A stretch of DNA of 43,496 nt. It comes from JAEUPI01 sp036520715 (GTDB taxonomy: Bacteria; Pseudomonadota; Gammaproteobacteria; Burkholderiales; Burkholderiaceae_C). Under the pieces are notes generated by a model that was given only the letters and a program-made list of their open reading frames with translations, had not been told where the DNA came from and made no database searches. The stretch spans positions 1 to 43,496 of the forward strand of contig DATDJF010000088.1 in assembly GCA_036520715.1 (NCBI GenBank), given 5' to 3'. Shown piece after piece: positions 16,997-25,323 of this stretch (position 1 is its first letter; each line of letters begins with the position of its first letter). Position numbers and translations under genes: made by a program.

Positions 16997-17608
16997 ATGG
17001 CCAGCAGTTCACCGAGTCGCAAAGGCTCTCGCCAGATGCCTCTGAAAGACCGTCGCGCCGCGCCCGATGCCAAGGGGGGCGGATCGCTGCGCAAGCTCAA
17101 GGGGTTGCTCGGGCGCCCGATCGGCCTGGAGCGGCGCGAAGGCAAGCTGCACGTGGTGCTCACCGAGCGCCGGCGGCAGCGCCCCGCCGGTGAGACGCCG
17201 TCGATGGCGCAGCTGTGCGCCGAGTTGAGCGCTCGCCTGCTGGCGCACGAAGCCAGCGAGGTGCAGACGATGCGCCATCTGATCCTGGTGCACGACGCGC
17301 TCGAGCGCCGGGGCTGGGTCGCGCTCGAAGGCATGTCGGCGCTGGTGCTGGTGAAGGCGATCGAACAGGCCGAGGCGCTCGCCGCCGAGGAGCCGTCGCC
17401 GCTGATGGGCATGCTGCTCGAGGGCTTGCGCCCGTTGCACATCGCGGCCGACCTGCGCGACCAGCGCGAGTCGCGGCAGCAGGACTTCCGTGTCGGCGAC
17501 AACCTCGAGGTGTCGGAATCCGACTTCGCCGATTTCGAGGAAGTCGAGACCAACTGGACCGGCACCGTGCCCGCCGGCCTGGTGCCGCCGCGCGACCGCG
17601 ACGATTGA
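16997..17608 (+). CDS. Unrecognised cytoplasmic protein
   Basis: 203 aa. I do not recognise the family. The N-terminal 50 residues are basic (MASSSPSRKGSRQMPLKDRR, then LRKLKGLLGRPIGLERREGK), the middle (70-150) is predicted helical and Leu/Ala-rich (HEASEVQTMRHLILVHDALE), and the C-terminus is acidic (NLEVSESDFADFEEVETNW). There is no signal peptide or membrane span. A ribosome site AGAGGGA lies about 5 nt before the ATG. Codon use matches its neighbours, which supports a real gene. It precedes the phospholipase gene by 84 bp on the same strand, separated by a hairpin. Confidence 0.7.
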   Translation: MASSSPSRKGSRQMPLKDRRAAPDAKGGGSLRKLKGLLGRPIGLERREGKLHVVLTERRRQRPAGETPSMAQLCAELSARLLAHEASEVQTMRHLILVHDALERRGWVALEGMSALVLVKAIEQAEALAAEEPSPLMGMLLEGLRPLHIAADLRDQRESRQQDFRVGDNLEVSESDFADFEEVETNWTGTVPAGLVPPRDRDD

Positions 17609-17665
17609 ACGCTGGCGGCGCGGCGAGCCCCTGATCCCGACCGGCATTGAAGCGTCGGTGACACT

Positions 17666-17687
17666 GGCTCCACTTCACAGTGGAGCC
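17666..17687 (+). promoter_or_regulatory. Perfect hairpin covering the pldA ribosome site
   Basis: GGCTCCACT and AGTGGAGCC form a perfect 9-bp stem with a TCAC loop. The right arm contains the GGAG (17682-17685) that lies 7 nt before the GTG start at 17693, so the structure would hide the ribosome site of the phospholipase gene. It could instead end transcription of the upstream gene, but no T-run follows. Confidence 0.55.
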
Positions 17688-17692
17688 GTCCG

Positions 17693-18745
17693 GTGCACAC
17701 CTTCATGTCGCCGCATCCCGTGCGGCTCGCGGCGCTGGCCTGCGGCGCCTGGCTGTCAATCGGCGCGGCCATGGCGCAGGACAACCCCGCCGACTGCACG
17801 CGCATCGACGACGACGTGGCGCGCCTGACGTGCTACGACCGCGCCCACAAGCGCGAGCCGGTACCGGCCGGCGTCAACCAGCCGAGCCCGCCGCCCGCCG
17901 TGGCAGCCTCGGCACCGCTGCGTCATGCCGAAGCGACGATGTTCGAGGACCGCTGGGACGTCGACGGCCGCCGCAAGGGCGAGCTCTTCTACCCGCGCGC
18001 CTACAAGCCGGTGTACCTGCTGCCGCTGACCTGGACCGACAGCATGAACAGGACGCCGACCTCGCCGGCACCCGACCGCTCGGTGACGACACCGCTCGAC
18101 CTCGACTCGGTGGAGCTGAAGTACCAGATCAGCTTCAAGTCCAAGCTGTGGGACGACATCCTCGGCTCGCCGCTCAAGCTGTGGGGTGCCTACACACAAT
18201 CGTCGCGCTGGCAGGTGTTCAACGCCGCGCAGTCGCGGCCGTTTCGCGAGACCGACTACGAGCCCGAAGTCATCCTCAGCTGGCCACTCGACCATACGGC
18301 GCTCGGGTGGCGGTTGCGGCAGGTCTCGCTGGCGCTGAACCACCAGTCCAACGGCCGTTCGCCGCCACAGTCGCGCAGCTGGAACCGCGTCATCGGCGAG
18401 GCCGGCTTCGAGGCCGGCGACTGGACGGTGCAGCTGCGGCCGTGGCTGCGTCTGGACGAGGATCCCGGCAGCGACGACAACCCCGACATCAGCGACTACA
18501 TCGGCCGCGGCGAGGCGCTGATCACCACCAAGCTGGGCAGGCACACCCTGGCGCTGCAGTTGCGCCATTCGCTGCGCGGCGGCGAGCGCTCGCGCGGCTC
18601 GGCGCAGCTCGACTGGTCCTACCCGCTCGGCGGCGCGCTGCACCTGTACACGCAGTGGTTCACCGGCTACGGCGAGAGCCTGATCGACTACAACCACCGG
18701 CAGAACAAGCTCGGTGTCGGCTTCTCGGTCGTCGATTGGCAGTGA
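17693..18745 (+). CDS. pldA: Outer-membrane phospholipase A (OMPLA)
   Basis: 350 aa. A signal peptide (ending near AAMAQ, residue 29) is followed by a Cys-bearing segment (CTRIDDDVARLTCYD) and a 12-strand barrel. The OMPLA catalytic triad is clear: His217 and Ser219 in LNHQSNGRS and Asn231 in SWNRV, with the same spacing as His142/Ser144/Asn156 in E. coli. Conserved YQISFKSKLW, YTQSSRWQ and RPFRETDYEPE are present. It is a calcium-dependent, dimer-activated enzyme that hydrolyses phospholipids misplaced in the outer leaflet. The GTG start is preferred because GGAG lies 7 nt before it; the ATG at 17705 is an alternative. The gene converges with the MarC gene with a 4-bp gap. Confidence 0.92.
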   Translation: MHTFMSPHPVRLAALACGAWLSIGAAMAQDNPADCTRIDDDVARLTCYDRAHKREPVPAGVNQPSPPPAVAASAPLRHAEATMFEDRWDVDGRRKGELFYPRAYKPVYLLPLTWTDSMNRTPTSPAPDRSVTTPLDLDSVELKYQISFKSKLWDDILGSPLKLWGAYTQSSRWQVFNAAQSRPFRETDYEPEVILSWPLDHTALGWRLRQVSLALNHQSNGRSPPQSRSWNRVIGEAGFEAGDWTVQLRPWLRLDEDPGSDDNPDISDYIGRGEALITTKLGRHTLALQLRHSLRGGERSRGSAQLDWSYPLGGALHLYTQWFTGYGESLIDYNHRQNKLGVGFSVVDWQ

Positions 18746-18749
18746 GCCC

Positions 18750-19430
18750 TCAGGGCACCTTGATGCCGTTGAGCTCCGCCCAGCCGGCCCACATGATGCT
18801 GATGCCGATGCACAGCAGCACGAAGGCGAGCAGGCGCGTCATCACCAGCATGCCCACCTCGCCCAGCCGCGCCATCAGCGCCGACGCGTTGCGGTACACC
18901 AGGTAGACCACCGCCACCGTGAGCGTGGCGCCGATCGTCACGGCCAGCGCGGTGAGCAGATAGAGCGCCGGCTGCCGCGGCATGCCGGCGCCGATGGCGA
19001 TCGAGGCGGCGATCGTGCCCGGCCCGGTGGTGAGCGGGAAGGTGATCGGAAAGAAGCTGCGCTTGACCACCTCGGCGCGCGACAGGGCACCGAGCTGCGC
19101 ACGCTTGACGGCCATCTGCACGTCGTCGTCGTCGCTGCGGTTGAGCATGCGCCACGCCGAGGTCGCCACCAGCAGCCCGCCGCCGATGCGCACGATCGGC
19201 AGCGAGATGCCGAACAGCTCGAGCACGTAGGTGCCGATGAACAGCGACACCACCAGCACGAACCAGCAGTTGATGGCCACCTGGCGCGCGAGCTGGCGGA
19301 TGGCGCGCGGGTCGCTGCCGGCCGTCATGCTGAACACCGCCGCGGCGCTGAGCGGATTGATGATCGGCAGCAGCGTCACCGGCACCAGCGCCAGCGTGTG
19401 CCAGAGGTCGGACAGGTTGATCATCATCAT
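18750..19430 (-). CDS. MarC-family integral membrane protein
   Basis: 226 aa with six hydrophobic segments. NPLSAAAVFSMTAGSDPRAI near the N-terminus and FPITFPLTTGPGTIAASI in the middle are the duplicated family motifs; the end is MTRLLAFVLLCIGISIMWAGW. MarC/UPF0056 proteins sit in the inner membrane; their function is unsettled, and a role in multiple antibiotic resistance has been discounted. Three ATG codons stand in a row at 19430-19424 and no clear ribosome site is seen. It is divergent from the lipoprotein gene, with 65 bp between the starts. Confidence 0.9.
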   Translation of the reverse strand: MMMINLSDLWHTLALVPVTLLPIINPLSAAAVFSMTAGSDPRAIRQLARQVAINCWFVLVVSLFIGTYVLELFGISLPIVRIGGGLLVATSAWRMLNRSDDDDVQMAVKRAQLGALSRAEVVKRSFFPITFPLTTGPGTIAASIAIGAGMPRQPALYLLTALAVTIGATLTVAVVYLVYRNASALMARLGEVGMLVMTRLLAFVLLCIGISIMWAGWAELNGIKVP

Positions 19431-19495
19431 CAGGGCGCCGCATCGAAGCTGGCGCACTGTGCCATCGAAAACGACGCGGCGGTACAGTGCAGGCC

Positions 19496-20581
19496 ATGGT
19501 CGCCCACCTGTTCGTCGGCACCGTTGCTGCGACCCGCCGGCTGCTGTGGCTGCTGGTCGTCGTGACGGCCGGCGCCTGCACCACCATGACTCCCAAGTCA
19601 TCCAACATCAGCGGCACCGCCACCTACCGCGAGCGTTTGGCGCTGCCACCCGACGCGGTGTTCGAGGCCACGCTGGAAGACGTGTCGCGCGCCGATGCGC
19701 CGGCGCTGGTGGTGGCCAGCACGCGCGTGACATCACCGGCGGTGCCGATCGTTTTCTCGATTGCCTACGACCCCGCGCGTGTCCAGGCCAACCGCCGCTA
19801 CGTGGTGCGCGGCCGCATCACGCTCAACGGCCAGTTGATGTTCAGCAGCGACGCCGCGTACCCGGTGTTCGGGCCGAACGACGTGCGGCGCGTCGACCAC
19901 ATGCTGCTGCGTCGCACCAGCGGCGTCGGCGCGGCGGGCGAGGCACGCCGCATGCGCGGCCTGTACCGCTACATGGCCGACGCCGGTTCGTTTTTCGATT
20001 GCGCCAGCGGCGATCAATTCCCGGTGGTGCCCACCGGCGCCAACGTGGCGTTGCAGGCCGCCTACCTGGCGGCCCGCACGACACCCGGCGAGCCGATGCT
20101 GGCCACCGTGGACGCGCGTTTGGTGATGCATGCCGCCGAAGACGGCGCCACGCCGCGCCCGATGCTGCAGGTGGAGCGTTTCGTCGCCATCGCGCCGCAG
20201 GCGGCCTGCGAAGCGGCCGCGACCAACATCGCGACGCTGGAGAACACCTACTGGAAGCTGACGGCGCTGCGCGGCCAGCCGGTGACGGTGCCCGATCGCG
20301 GGCGCGAACCGCACCTCATCCTGCAGTCGGCGCAGCACCGCGTGGCCGGCTCCGGCGGCTGCAATCGCCTGGCGGGCGGCTACACGCTGGCCGGCGATCG
20401 CATCACCTTCGGCCGCATCGCGGGCACCATGATGGCCTGCAGCGCCGGCATGGAGCAGGAACGTGCCTTCCTCGACACGCTCGGCGTGGTCGCGCGCTGG
20501 CGCATCGACGGCCAACGGCTGGAGTTGGTCGACGAGCGCGCCGACGTGGTGGCGCGCTTCGAGGCCGTGTACCTACGCTGA
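19496..20581 (+). CDS. YbaY/HslJ-like (META-domain) lipoprotein
   Basis: 361 aa. A lipoprotein-type signal ends at VTAGAC (Cys28). Residues 38-125 resemble YbaY (SGTATYRERLALPPDAVFEATLEDVS). A middle part (150-250) is of a type often found with it (RGLYRYMADAGSFFDCASGD). Residues 254-361 form a META/HslJ domain (NTYWKLTALRGQPV, GSGGCNRLAGGYTLAGDRI, GTMMACSAGMEQERAFL). These are envelope proteins of unclear function, linked in E. coli to heat shock and novobiocin tolerance through HslJ. Its 3' end overlaps the converging GGDEF/EAL gene by 9 bp. Confidence 0.85.
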   Translation: MVAHLFVGTVAATRRLLWLLVVVTAGACTTMTPKSSNISGTATYRERLALPPDAVFEATLEDVSRADAPALVVASTRVTSPAVPIVFSIAYDPARVQANRRYVVRGRITLNGQLMFSSDAAYPVFGPNDVRRVDHMLLRRTSGVGAAGEARRMRGLYRYMADAGSFFDCASGDQFPVVPTGANVALQAAYLAARTTPGEPMLATVDARLVMHAAEDGATPRPMLQVERFVAIAPQAACEAAATNIATLENTYWKLTALRGQPVTVPDRGREPHLILQSAQHRVAGSGGCNRLAGGYTLAGDRITFGRIAGTMMACSAGMEQERAFLDTLGVVARWRIDGQRLELVDERADVVARFEAVYLR

Positions 20582-23500
20582 CGCGCTGGCGAAGTGCGCG
20601 CGGGCGAGCGCGGCGAACTCGGCGGCCGGCAGCGGCTTGCTGAACTGGTAGCCCTGCATCTGCGTGCAGCCGCGCGCATGCAGGAACTCGCGCTGTGCCT
20701 CGGTCTCCACGCCTTCGGCCACCACCGTGAGCTGCAACGTGCGGCACATCACGATGATCGCCTCGGTGATGGCGGCATCGTAGGTGTCGGCCGGCAAGCC
20801 GCGGATGAACGAGCGGTCGACCTTCAGCGCGTCGACCGGGAAACGCTTGAGTTGCGCCAGCGACGAGTAACCGGTGCCGAAGTCGTCGATCGCCAGCCGC
20901 ACGCCCAGCCGCTTGACCGCCTGCAGCGTGGCCAGCGCGCGCTCGGGGTTGCCGATCACCACGCTCTCGGTGACCTCGAGTTCCAGCGCCTGCGGCGGCA
21001 TGCCGCTGGTGCGCAGCGCGGCTTCGAGGTCGCGCAGCAGTTCGGTGTCGGCAAACTGCCGCGGCGACAGGTTGATCGACAGCGGGATCGGCGGCAGCCC
21101 CTGGTCGCGCCACGCCATGTGTTGCGCGCACGCCTTGCGCAGCACCCAGCGCCCGATCGGCAGTATGAGGCCGGTTTCTTCGGCCAGCGCGATGAACTGC
21201 GACGGCGGCACCGAGCCGAGCTCGGCGTTGCTCCAGCGCAGCAGCGCCTCGGCGCCGATGATGCGGCCGCTCGCCAGATCGATCTTGGGCTGGAAGTGCA
21301 GCGTGAACTCGTCGCGCTCGATGGCCGCGCGCAGGTTCGATTCCATGCGCAGGCGCAGCGGCGACTGCGGCACGGCATCGCTCGAATGGAAGCGGAATGC
21401 GTTGCGGCCTTCGCGCTTGGCCTCGTACATCGCGATGTCGGCGCCCTTCATCAGCGAGGCTTCGTCGTCGGCGCCGTCGGGGAAGATGCAGATGCCGACG
21501 CTGGCGCTGACGCGGCACTCCTGGCCCTTGAGCGACATCGGCTGCGTCACCGCCGCCAGCAGCTTGCGCGCCACCACCGCAGCCTCGTCGTGGCCGGCCG
21601 GGTGGCGCACCAGCACCACGAACTCGTCGCCGCCCAGGCGCGCCACCAGGTCGTGCGGGCGCAGGCATTCACGCAGCGAGGTCGCCATCTTCGCCAGCAG
21701 CAGGTCGCCGGCGTCGTGGCCGAGCGTGTCGTTGATGATCTTGAAGTGATCGAGGTCGACGAACAGCAGCGCCAGCTGCCGCCCCTCGCGGCGCGCCTCG
21801 CGCATCGAGCGGGCGAGTTCCTCGATGAACAGCGTGCGGTTGGGCAGGCCGGTCAGCGTGTCGTGCGTCGCCAGGTGGCGGATCGAATCTTCGGCCAGGC
21901 GCCGCTCGGTGATGTCGCGCGACACGCCGTGGTAGCCGGTGAACTCGCCGTCGGCGTCGAAGCACGGCTCGCCGTTGGCGCTGGTCCAGCGCAGCGTGCC
22001 GTCGGCCAGGCGCACCGCGAACTGGAAGTCGATGAAGCGCTCGCGGCGCGTGAGCTGGCTGCGGTGGGCGGCCCAATCGGCGCTCTCGTGCACCAGCCGC
22101 GGCAGCTCCCACGCGGTGCGCCCGATGAAATCGCTGCGCCAGTCGTGCACGCCCAGGTCGCGCAGGTCGTGCCCGCCGAAGCTGACGAAGCGGTGGTGGA
22201 CGTCGCACTCCCAGTACCAGTCGGACGACAGCTCGGTGAGCGAACGAAAACGTGCTTCGCTGTGCGCGAGCACACGCTCGGCCTGCTTGCGCCGGATGTA
22301 CTGGCCGAGCTGGTCGCCGACGGTCACCAGCACGTGCTCGAACTGCGCCAGCGGCGCCACCGCGGCGCCCTGCAGCGCCAGCGCACCGAGCGCCTTGCCG
22401 TCGGCGCGCAGCGCGACGATGTAGCGCTGACACCCGGCCTGCGTGCGCTCGGCCACGCGGCCCACCGGCGTGGCCTCGGCGATGGCCAGCATGTCGGTCT
22501 CGAACAGGGGATCGCTGGGCACCGTGCCGTCGGCATGCCACGCGGCCAGGCGCCGCTCGCCGGCGCGCTCGCCGTCGCCGATCACGCACAGGCCCTGCTC
22601 GCAGCCGAGCGCCGCGCCGAGGTCGGCGATCACGGCCTCGAGCACGGCGCGCTGGCTGCCGGTCTGGGCGAGCTGGCGCGTCACGTCGTGCTGCAGCGCC
22701 TGCAGCCGCTCCTGGCGCCGGCGCTCGGTGATGTCGCGCGAGATCGTCACGATCATCCAGCGCTCGCCGCTGCGCACCGCGCGCCGCGAGACTTCGCTGA
22801 TCCAGTGATTGCCATCGCGCGACTGCGCCACCTGCTCGGTGACGATGGCCTCGGGCGCGCAGGCGATCACCCGCTCGAACATCGCCGTGACCTCGTCGAT
22901 CGGCTTGATCGTGAGGTCCTTCGGGCCCATCGTCAGCAACTCTGCACGCGTGTAGCCCAGGCGCCGGCAAGCGGTTTGATTGACGTCGATGAAGCGCATC
23001 GTCTCGACGTCGGTGAGGTACACCGTGTCGCCCGACATGTCGATGGCCGCGCGAAAGCGCTGCAGCGTCTCGCTCAGGCGCGTGCGCTCGGCCTCGCGCT
23101 CGAAGTTGGCCAGCGCGAACGAGATGTTCTCGGCCAGGCGCTCGAGCAGGCGCACGGTGGCCGTGTCGAACGCGCCGCGCAGCGGCGAGTAAAACAGCAG
23201 CACCGCCGCCGACACACCGCCGCGCACCAGCGGCACGGCAGCGCCCGAGCGCACGCCGGTGGCGGCCTGCGAGGCGCGCCACGGCGCCGTGCGCGGGTCG
23301 GCCAGCAGGTCCTGGCTGACGAAGGGTTGCCGGTGGTGAAAGGCGTTGCCGGCCAGGCCGCGGCCCTCGGGGCGCGAAGCGTCCACCGAGATGCCGTGGT
23401 CACTGCTCGGATCGGCCCCGCTGCTGGCGGTGGCGCGCAGCATGCCGGGCGGGCTGTCGATCGGCACCATCACCGCGGCGATGCTGATCAGCCCGCTGCT

Positions 23501-23674
23501 GGTGGCGGCGTCGCAGACGCGCTGATACAGGTCGGCCGCCGAGGCGGCACGCAGGATGGCCTCGTTGGTGGCGCTCAGCACCACATAGAGTTGCTCCGCA
23601 CGCGCCGGCGTCTCGTCCGGCAAGGGCCGGTCGAGCACGGCCACGGGCAGGTCGTTCGAACGCACTGGCGACAC
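20573..23674 (-). CDS. GAF-PAS-GAF-PAS-GGDEF-EAL cyclic-di-GMP enzyme
   Basis: 1033 aa, no membrane span. Approximate order: GAF (35-190), PAS (205-320, ending ISRDITERR), GAF (330-465), PAS (480-600, ending VSRDITERR), GGDEF (605-770) and EAL (785-1030). The cyclase site is intact (RLGGDEFV), with an RxxD inhibitory site (RPHD) 5 residues before it. The phosphodiesterase site is intact too: EALLRW, DDFGTGYSSL, KVDRSFI and VAEGVET. Both synthesis and breakdown of c-di-GMP are thus possible; the sensory half probably sets the balance. The start is a GTG with a weak AGG upstream. The stop overlaps that of the opposing lipoprotein gene. Confidence 0.92.
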   Translation of the reverse strand: MSPVRSNDLPVAVLDRPLPDETPARAEQLYVVLSATNEAILRAASAADLYQRVCDAATSSGLISIAAVMVPIDSPPGMLRATASSGADPSSDHGISVDASRPEGRGLAGNAFHHRQPFVSQDLLADPRTAPWRASQAATGVRSGAAVPLVRGGVSAAVLLFYSPLRGAFDTATVRLLERLAENISFALANFEREAERTRLSETLQRFRAAIDMSGDTVYLTDVETMRFIDVNQTACRRLGYTRAELLTMGPKDLTIKPIDEVTAMFERVIACAPEAIVTEQVAQSRDGNHWISEVSRRAVRSGERWMIVTISRDITERRRQERLQALQHDVTRQLAQTGSQRAVLEAVIADLGAALGCEQGLCVIGDGERAGERRLAAWHADGTVPSDPLFETDMLAIAEATPVGRVAERTQAGCQRYIVALRADGKALGALALQGAAVAPLAQFEHVLVTVGDQLGQYIRRKQAERVLAHSEARFRSLTELSSDWYWECDVHHRFVSFGGHDLRDLGVHDWRSDFIGRTAWELPRLVHESADWAAHRSQLTRRERFIDFQFAVRLADGTLRWTSANGEPCFDADGEFTGYHGVSRDITERRLAEDSIRHLATHDTLTGLPNRTLFIEELARSMREARREGRQLALLFVDLDHFKIINDTLGHDAGDLLLAKMATSLRECLRPHDLVARLGGDEFVVLVRHPAGHDEAAVVARKLLAAVTQPMSLKGQECRVSASVGICIFPDGADDEASLMKGADIAMYEAKREGRNAFRFHSSDAVPQSPLRLRMESNLRAAIERDEFTLHFQPKIDLASGRIIGAEALLRWSNAELGSVPPSQFIALAEETGLILPIGRWVLRKACAQHMAWRDQGLPPIPLSINLSPRQFADTELLRDLEAALRTSGMPPQALELEVTESVVIGNPERALATLQAVKRLGVRLAIDDFGTGYSSLAQLKRFPVDALKVDRSFIRGLPADTYDAAITEAIIVMCRTLQLTVVAEGVETEAQREFLHARGCTQMQGYQFSKPLPAAEFAALARAHFASASA

Positions 23675-23774
23675 ATCGGCAGCCTAGCGTGCCGGCTGTA
23701 GGACAAAGGCGACCCCGCGCCGCAGCAATGCTGCGCGGCGTGACCGATGGCATGGACCGGGCAGGCGTCAGTCG

Positions 23775-23841
23775 GCGCCGGGCCGCTCCCAAGCCGGCTG
23801 AGCCCCCTCGGGGGGCCGCGACCGAAGGGAGCGTGGGGGCC
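23775..23841. repeat. Dispersed GC-rich repeat, copy 1 (intergenic)
   Basis: A 67-bp element starting with GCGCCGGGCCGC, holding the palindrome CCCCCTCGGGGGG, and ending AGCGTGGGGGCC. It matches the element at 41341-41415 closely over both ends and the centre and differs in the stretch between the palindrome and AGCGTGGGGG. It lies between the GGDEF/EAL and dodecin genes. The rest of this 216-bp gap (23675-23892) holds only a GC-rich imperfect hairpin at about 23716-23741. Confidence 0.75.
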
Positions 23842-23892
23842 AACCGCCGCCAGGCCGCCGGCGCCCGGGCCGGCAGCCTGCGCCCGTGCCGC

Positions 23893-24117
23893 TCAGGAGT
23901 CGTACTTGAACGACAGCGAGACGCGGGCGCGGTAGGCAACGACCTTGCCGCCCTCGAGCTTCATGTCGAGCTGGCCGACCTCGGCGATGCGCAGGTCGCG
24001 CAGCGACTTGGCCGCGGTCTCCACCGCGTTCTTGGCGGCAGCCTCCCACGACACCGGGCTGGTGCCGATGATCTCGGTGACCCGATAGACGCCGGTATCC
24101 GCATTCTTCTTGGCCAT
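23893..24117 (-). CDS. Dodecin (flavin-storage protein)
   Basis: 74 aa, the standard length. VYRVTEIIGTSPVSWEAAAKNAV and a C-terminal KVVAYRARVSLSFKYD are diagnostic. Trp24 is the residue that stacks on the isoalloxazine ring. Dodecins form hollow 12-mers that bind FMN, riboflavin or CoA and buffer free flavin in the cytoplasm. AGGAG lies 7 nt before the ATG. The transcript probably starts with a GC hairpin (next entry). Supplying flavin to the enzymes of this region is only a guess. Confidence 0.94.
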   Translation of the reverse strand: MAKKNADTGVYRVTEIIGTSPVSWEAAAKNAVETAAKSLRDLRIAEVGQLDMKLEGGKVVAYRARVSLSFKYDS

Positions 24118-24137
24118 GGTTTGCTCCTGCCGTGGGT

Positions 24138-24179
24138 GAGGCGCGGCCGCGCGGGCCGCGCCTCGGGGCTCGCATGATA
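24138..24179 (-). promoter_or_regulatory. Dodecin promoter and 5' leader hairpin
   Basis: On the minus strand a good -10 box (TATCAT, 24179-24174) would start transcription near 24167. The transcript would open almost at once with a perfect 11-bp stem (GAGGCGCGGCC / GGCCGCGCCTC, 24138-24164, 5-nt loop), ending about 20 nt before the ATG. The hairpin may stabilise the mRNA or be an operator. Confidence 0.45.
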
Positions 24180-24222
24180 GGCGCGCCGGCTGCGCCCGCG
24201 GGCCAGCGGCGACAATTGCACG

Positions 24223-25317
24223 ATGACCGAGGCCGACCCCTTTCCAGCCGGGCTGCCCGCGCGCATCGACGGCCCCAGCGCCTGGCAGGGCCCGCAGATG
24301 GCAGCACGCGCCGACTGGATCGAGACGCTGACGGCCGCCGAGCTCGACGAGCTCGCCGCCGCCAGCGCGCCGTGGCTGTCGGAGCGCGCCGACTGGAGCG
24401 AGCTGTCGCGCGAGCGCTTCGTGCTGCCGACGCTGGCGCCGCGCCTGGCGCGGGTGCAGCGCGAGCTGCTCGAGGGCCGTGGCTTCGTGCTGCTGCGCGC
24501 GCTGCCGATGGCCGCCTGGGGCCGACGCCGCTGTGCAGTGGCCTTCTACGGGCTGGGCGTGCACCTGGGCCGCCCGCTGTCGCAAAACGCGCAGGGGCAT
24601 CTGCTCGGCCACGTGCGCGACCAGGGGCTGTCGTCGAGCGACCCCCACGTGCGCATCTACCAGACGCGCGAACGCCAGACCTTTCACACCGACTCGGCCG
24701 ATCTGGTGGGCCTGCTGTGCCTGCAGCCGGCGCGCCGCGGCGGCGCCTCGGCGCTGGTGTCGTCGATCACGCTGTACAACGAGTTGCGGGCGCGCCGGCC
24801 CGACCTCGCGGCGTGCCTGTTCGCATCGCTGGCCACCGACCGCCGCGGCGAGGTGCCGCCGGGCGCCAAACCGTACTTCGAGATCCCGGTGTTCAGCTGG
24901 TTTGCCGGCCGGCTGTCGACGATCTATCAGCGCCAGTACATCGACTCGGCGCAACGTTTCCCCGACGCGCCGCGGCTGAGCGCGCAGCAGATCGCCGCGC
25001 TCGATCTGCTCGACACGCTGGCCGACGACCCGGCGCTGCACTTCACGATGGAGTTCCAGAGCGGCGACATGCAGTTCGTGCACAACCACACCCTGCTGCA
25101 CGACCGCACCGGATACGAGGACTGGCCCGAGCGCGAGCGCCAGCGCCACCTGCTGCGGCTGTGGCTGGCGCCCGCCGCCGCACGGCCGCTGCCGCCGGTG
25201 TTCGCGCAGCGCTACGGCAACGTCGTGCCCGGCTACCGCGGCGGCGTGCCGAGCGCCGATGGGCGATTGAGCGCCGGCCTCGACCTCGGCGAGTCGGTGG
25301 CCGTCGGCAGCGCCTGA
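24223..25317 (+). CDS. TauD/TfdA-type Fe(II)/2-oxoglutarate dioxygenase
   Basis: 364 aa. The iron-binding facial triad is His155 and Asp157 (FHTDSADLVGLLCL) with a distal His, probably His293, in VHNHTLLHDRTGYED. A downstream Arg in RHLLRLWL probably binds 2-oxoglutarate. GFVLLRALP (88-96) and GRPLSQNAQGHLL are typical of the family. The substrate cannot be read; neighbours give no pathway. No ribosome site is evident before the ATG. It is divergent from dodecin and converges with the ECF42 sigma gene, 6 bp apart. Confidence 0.87.
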   Translation: MTEADPFPAGLPARIDGPSAWQGPQMAARADWIETLTAAELDELAAASAPWLSERADWSELSRERFVLPTLAPRLARVQRELLEGRGFVLLRALPMAAWGRRRCAVAFYGLGVHLGRPLSQNAQGHLLGHVRDQGLSSSDPHVRIYQTRERQTFHTDSADLVGLLCLQPARRGGASALVSSITLYNELRARRPDLAACLFASLATDRRGEVPPGAKPYFEIPVFSWFAGRLSTIYQRQYIDSAQRFPDAPRLSAQQIAALDLLDTLADDPALHFTMEFQSGDMQFVHNHTLLHDRTGYEDWPERERQRHLLRLWLAPAAARPLPPVFAQRYGNVVPGYRGGVPSADGRLSAGLDLGESVAVGSA

Positions 25318-25323
25318 CCCGAC

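Noticed and set aside
20594..23701. A 1035-codon open frame on the plus strand opposite the GGDEF/EAL gene
   Set aside because: Its residues are the Arg/Ala/Gly/His-rich mix expected from the complement of GC-rich coding DNA, with no recognisable domain. The minus strand encodes a complete six-domain protein.
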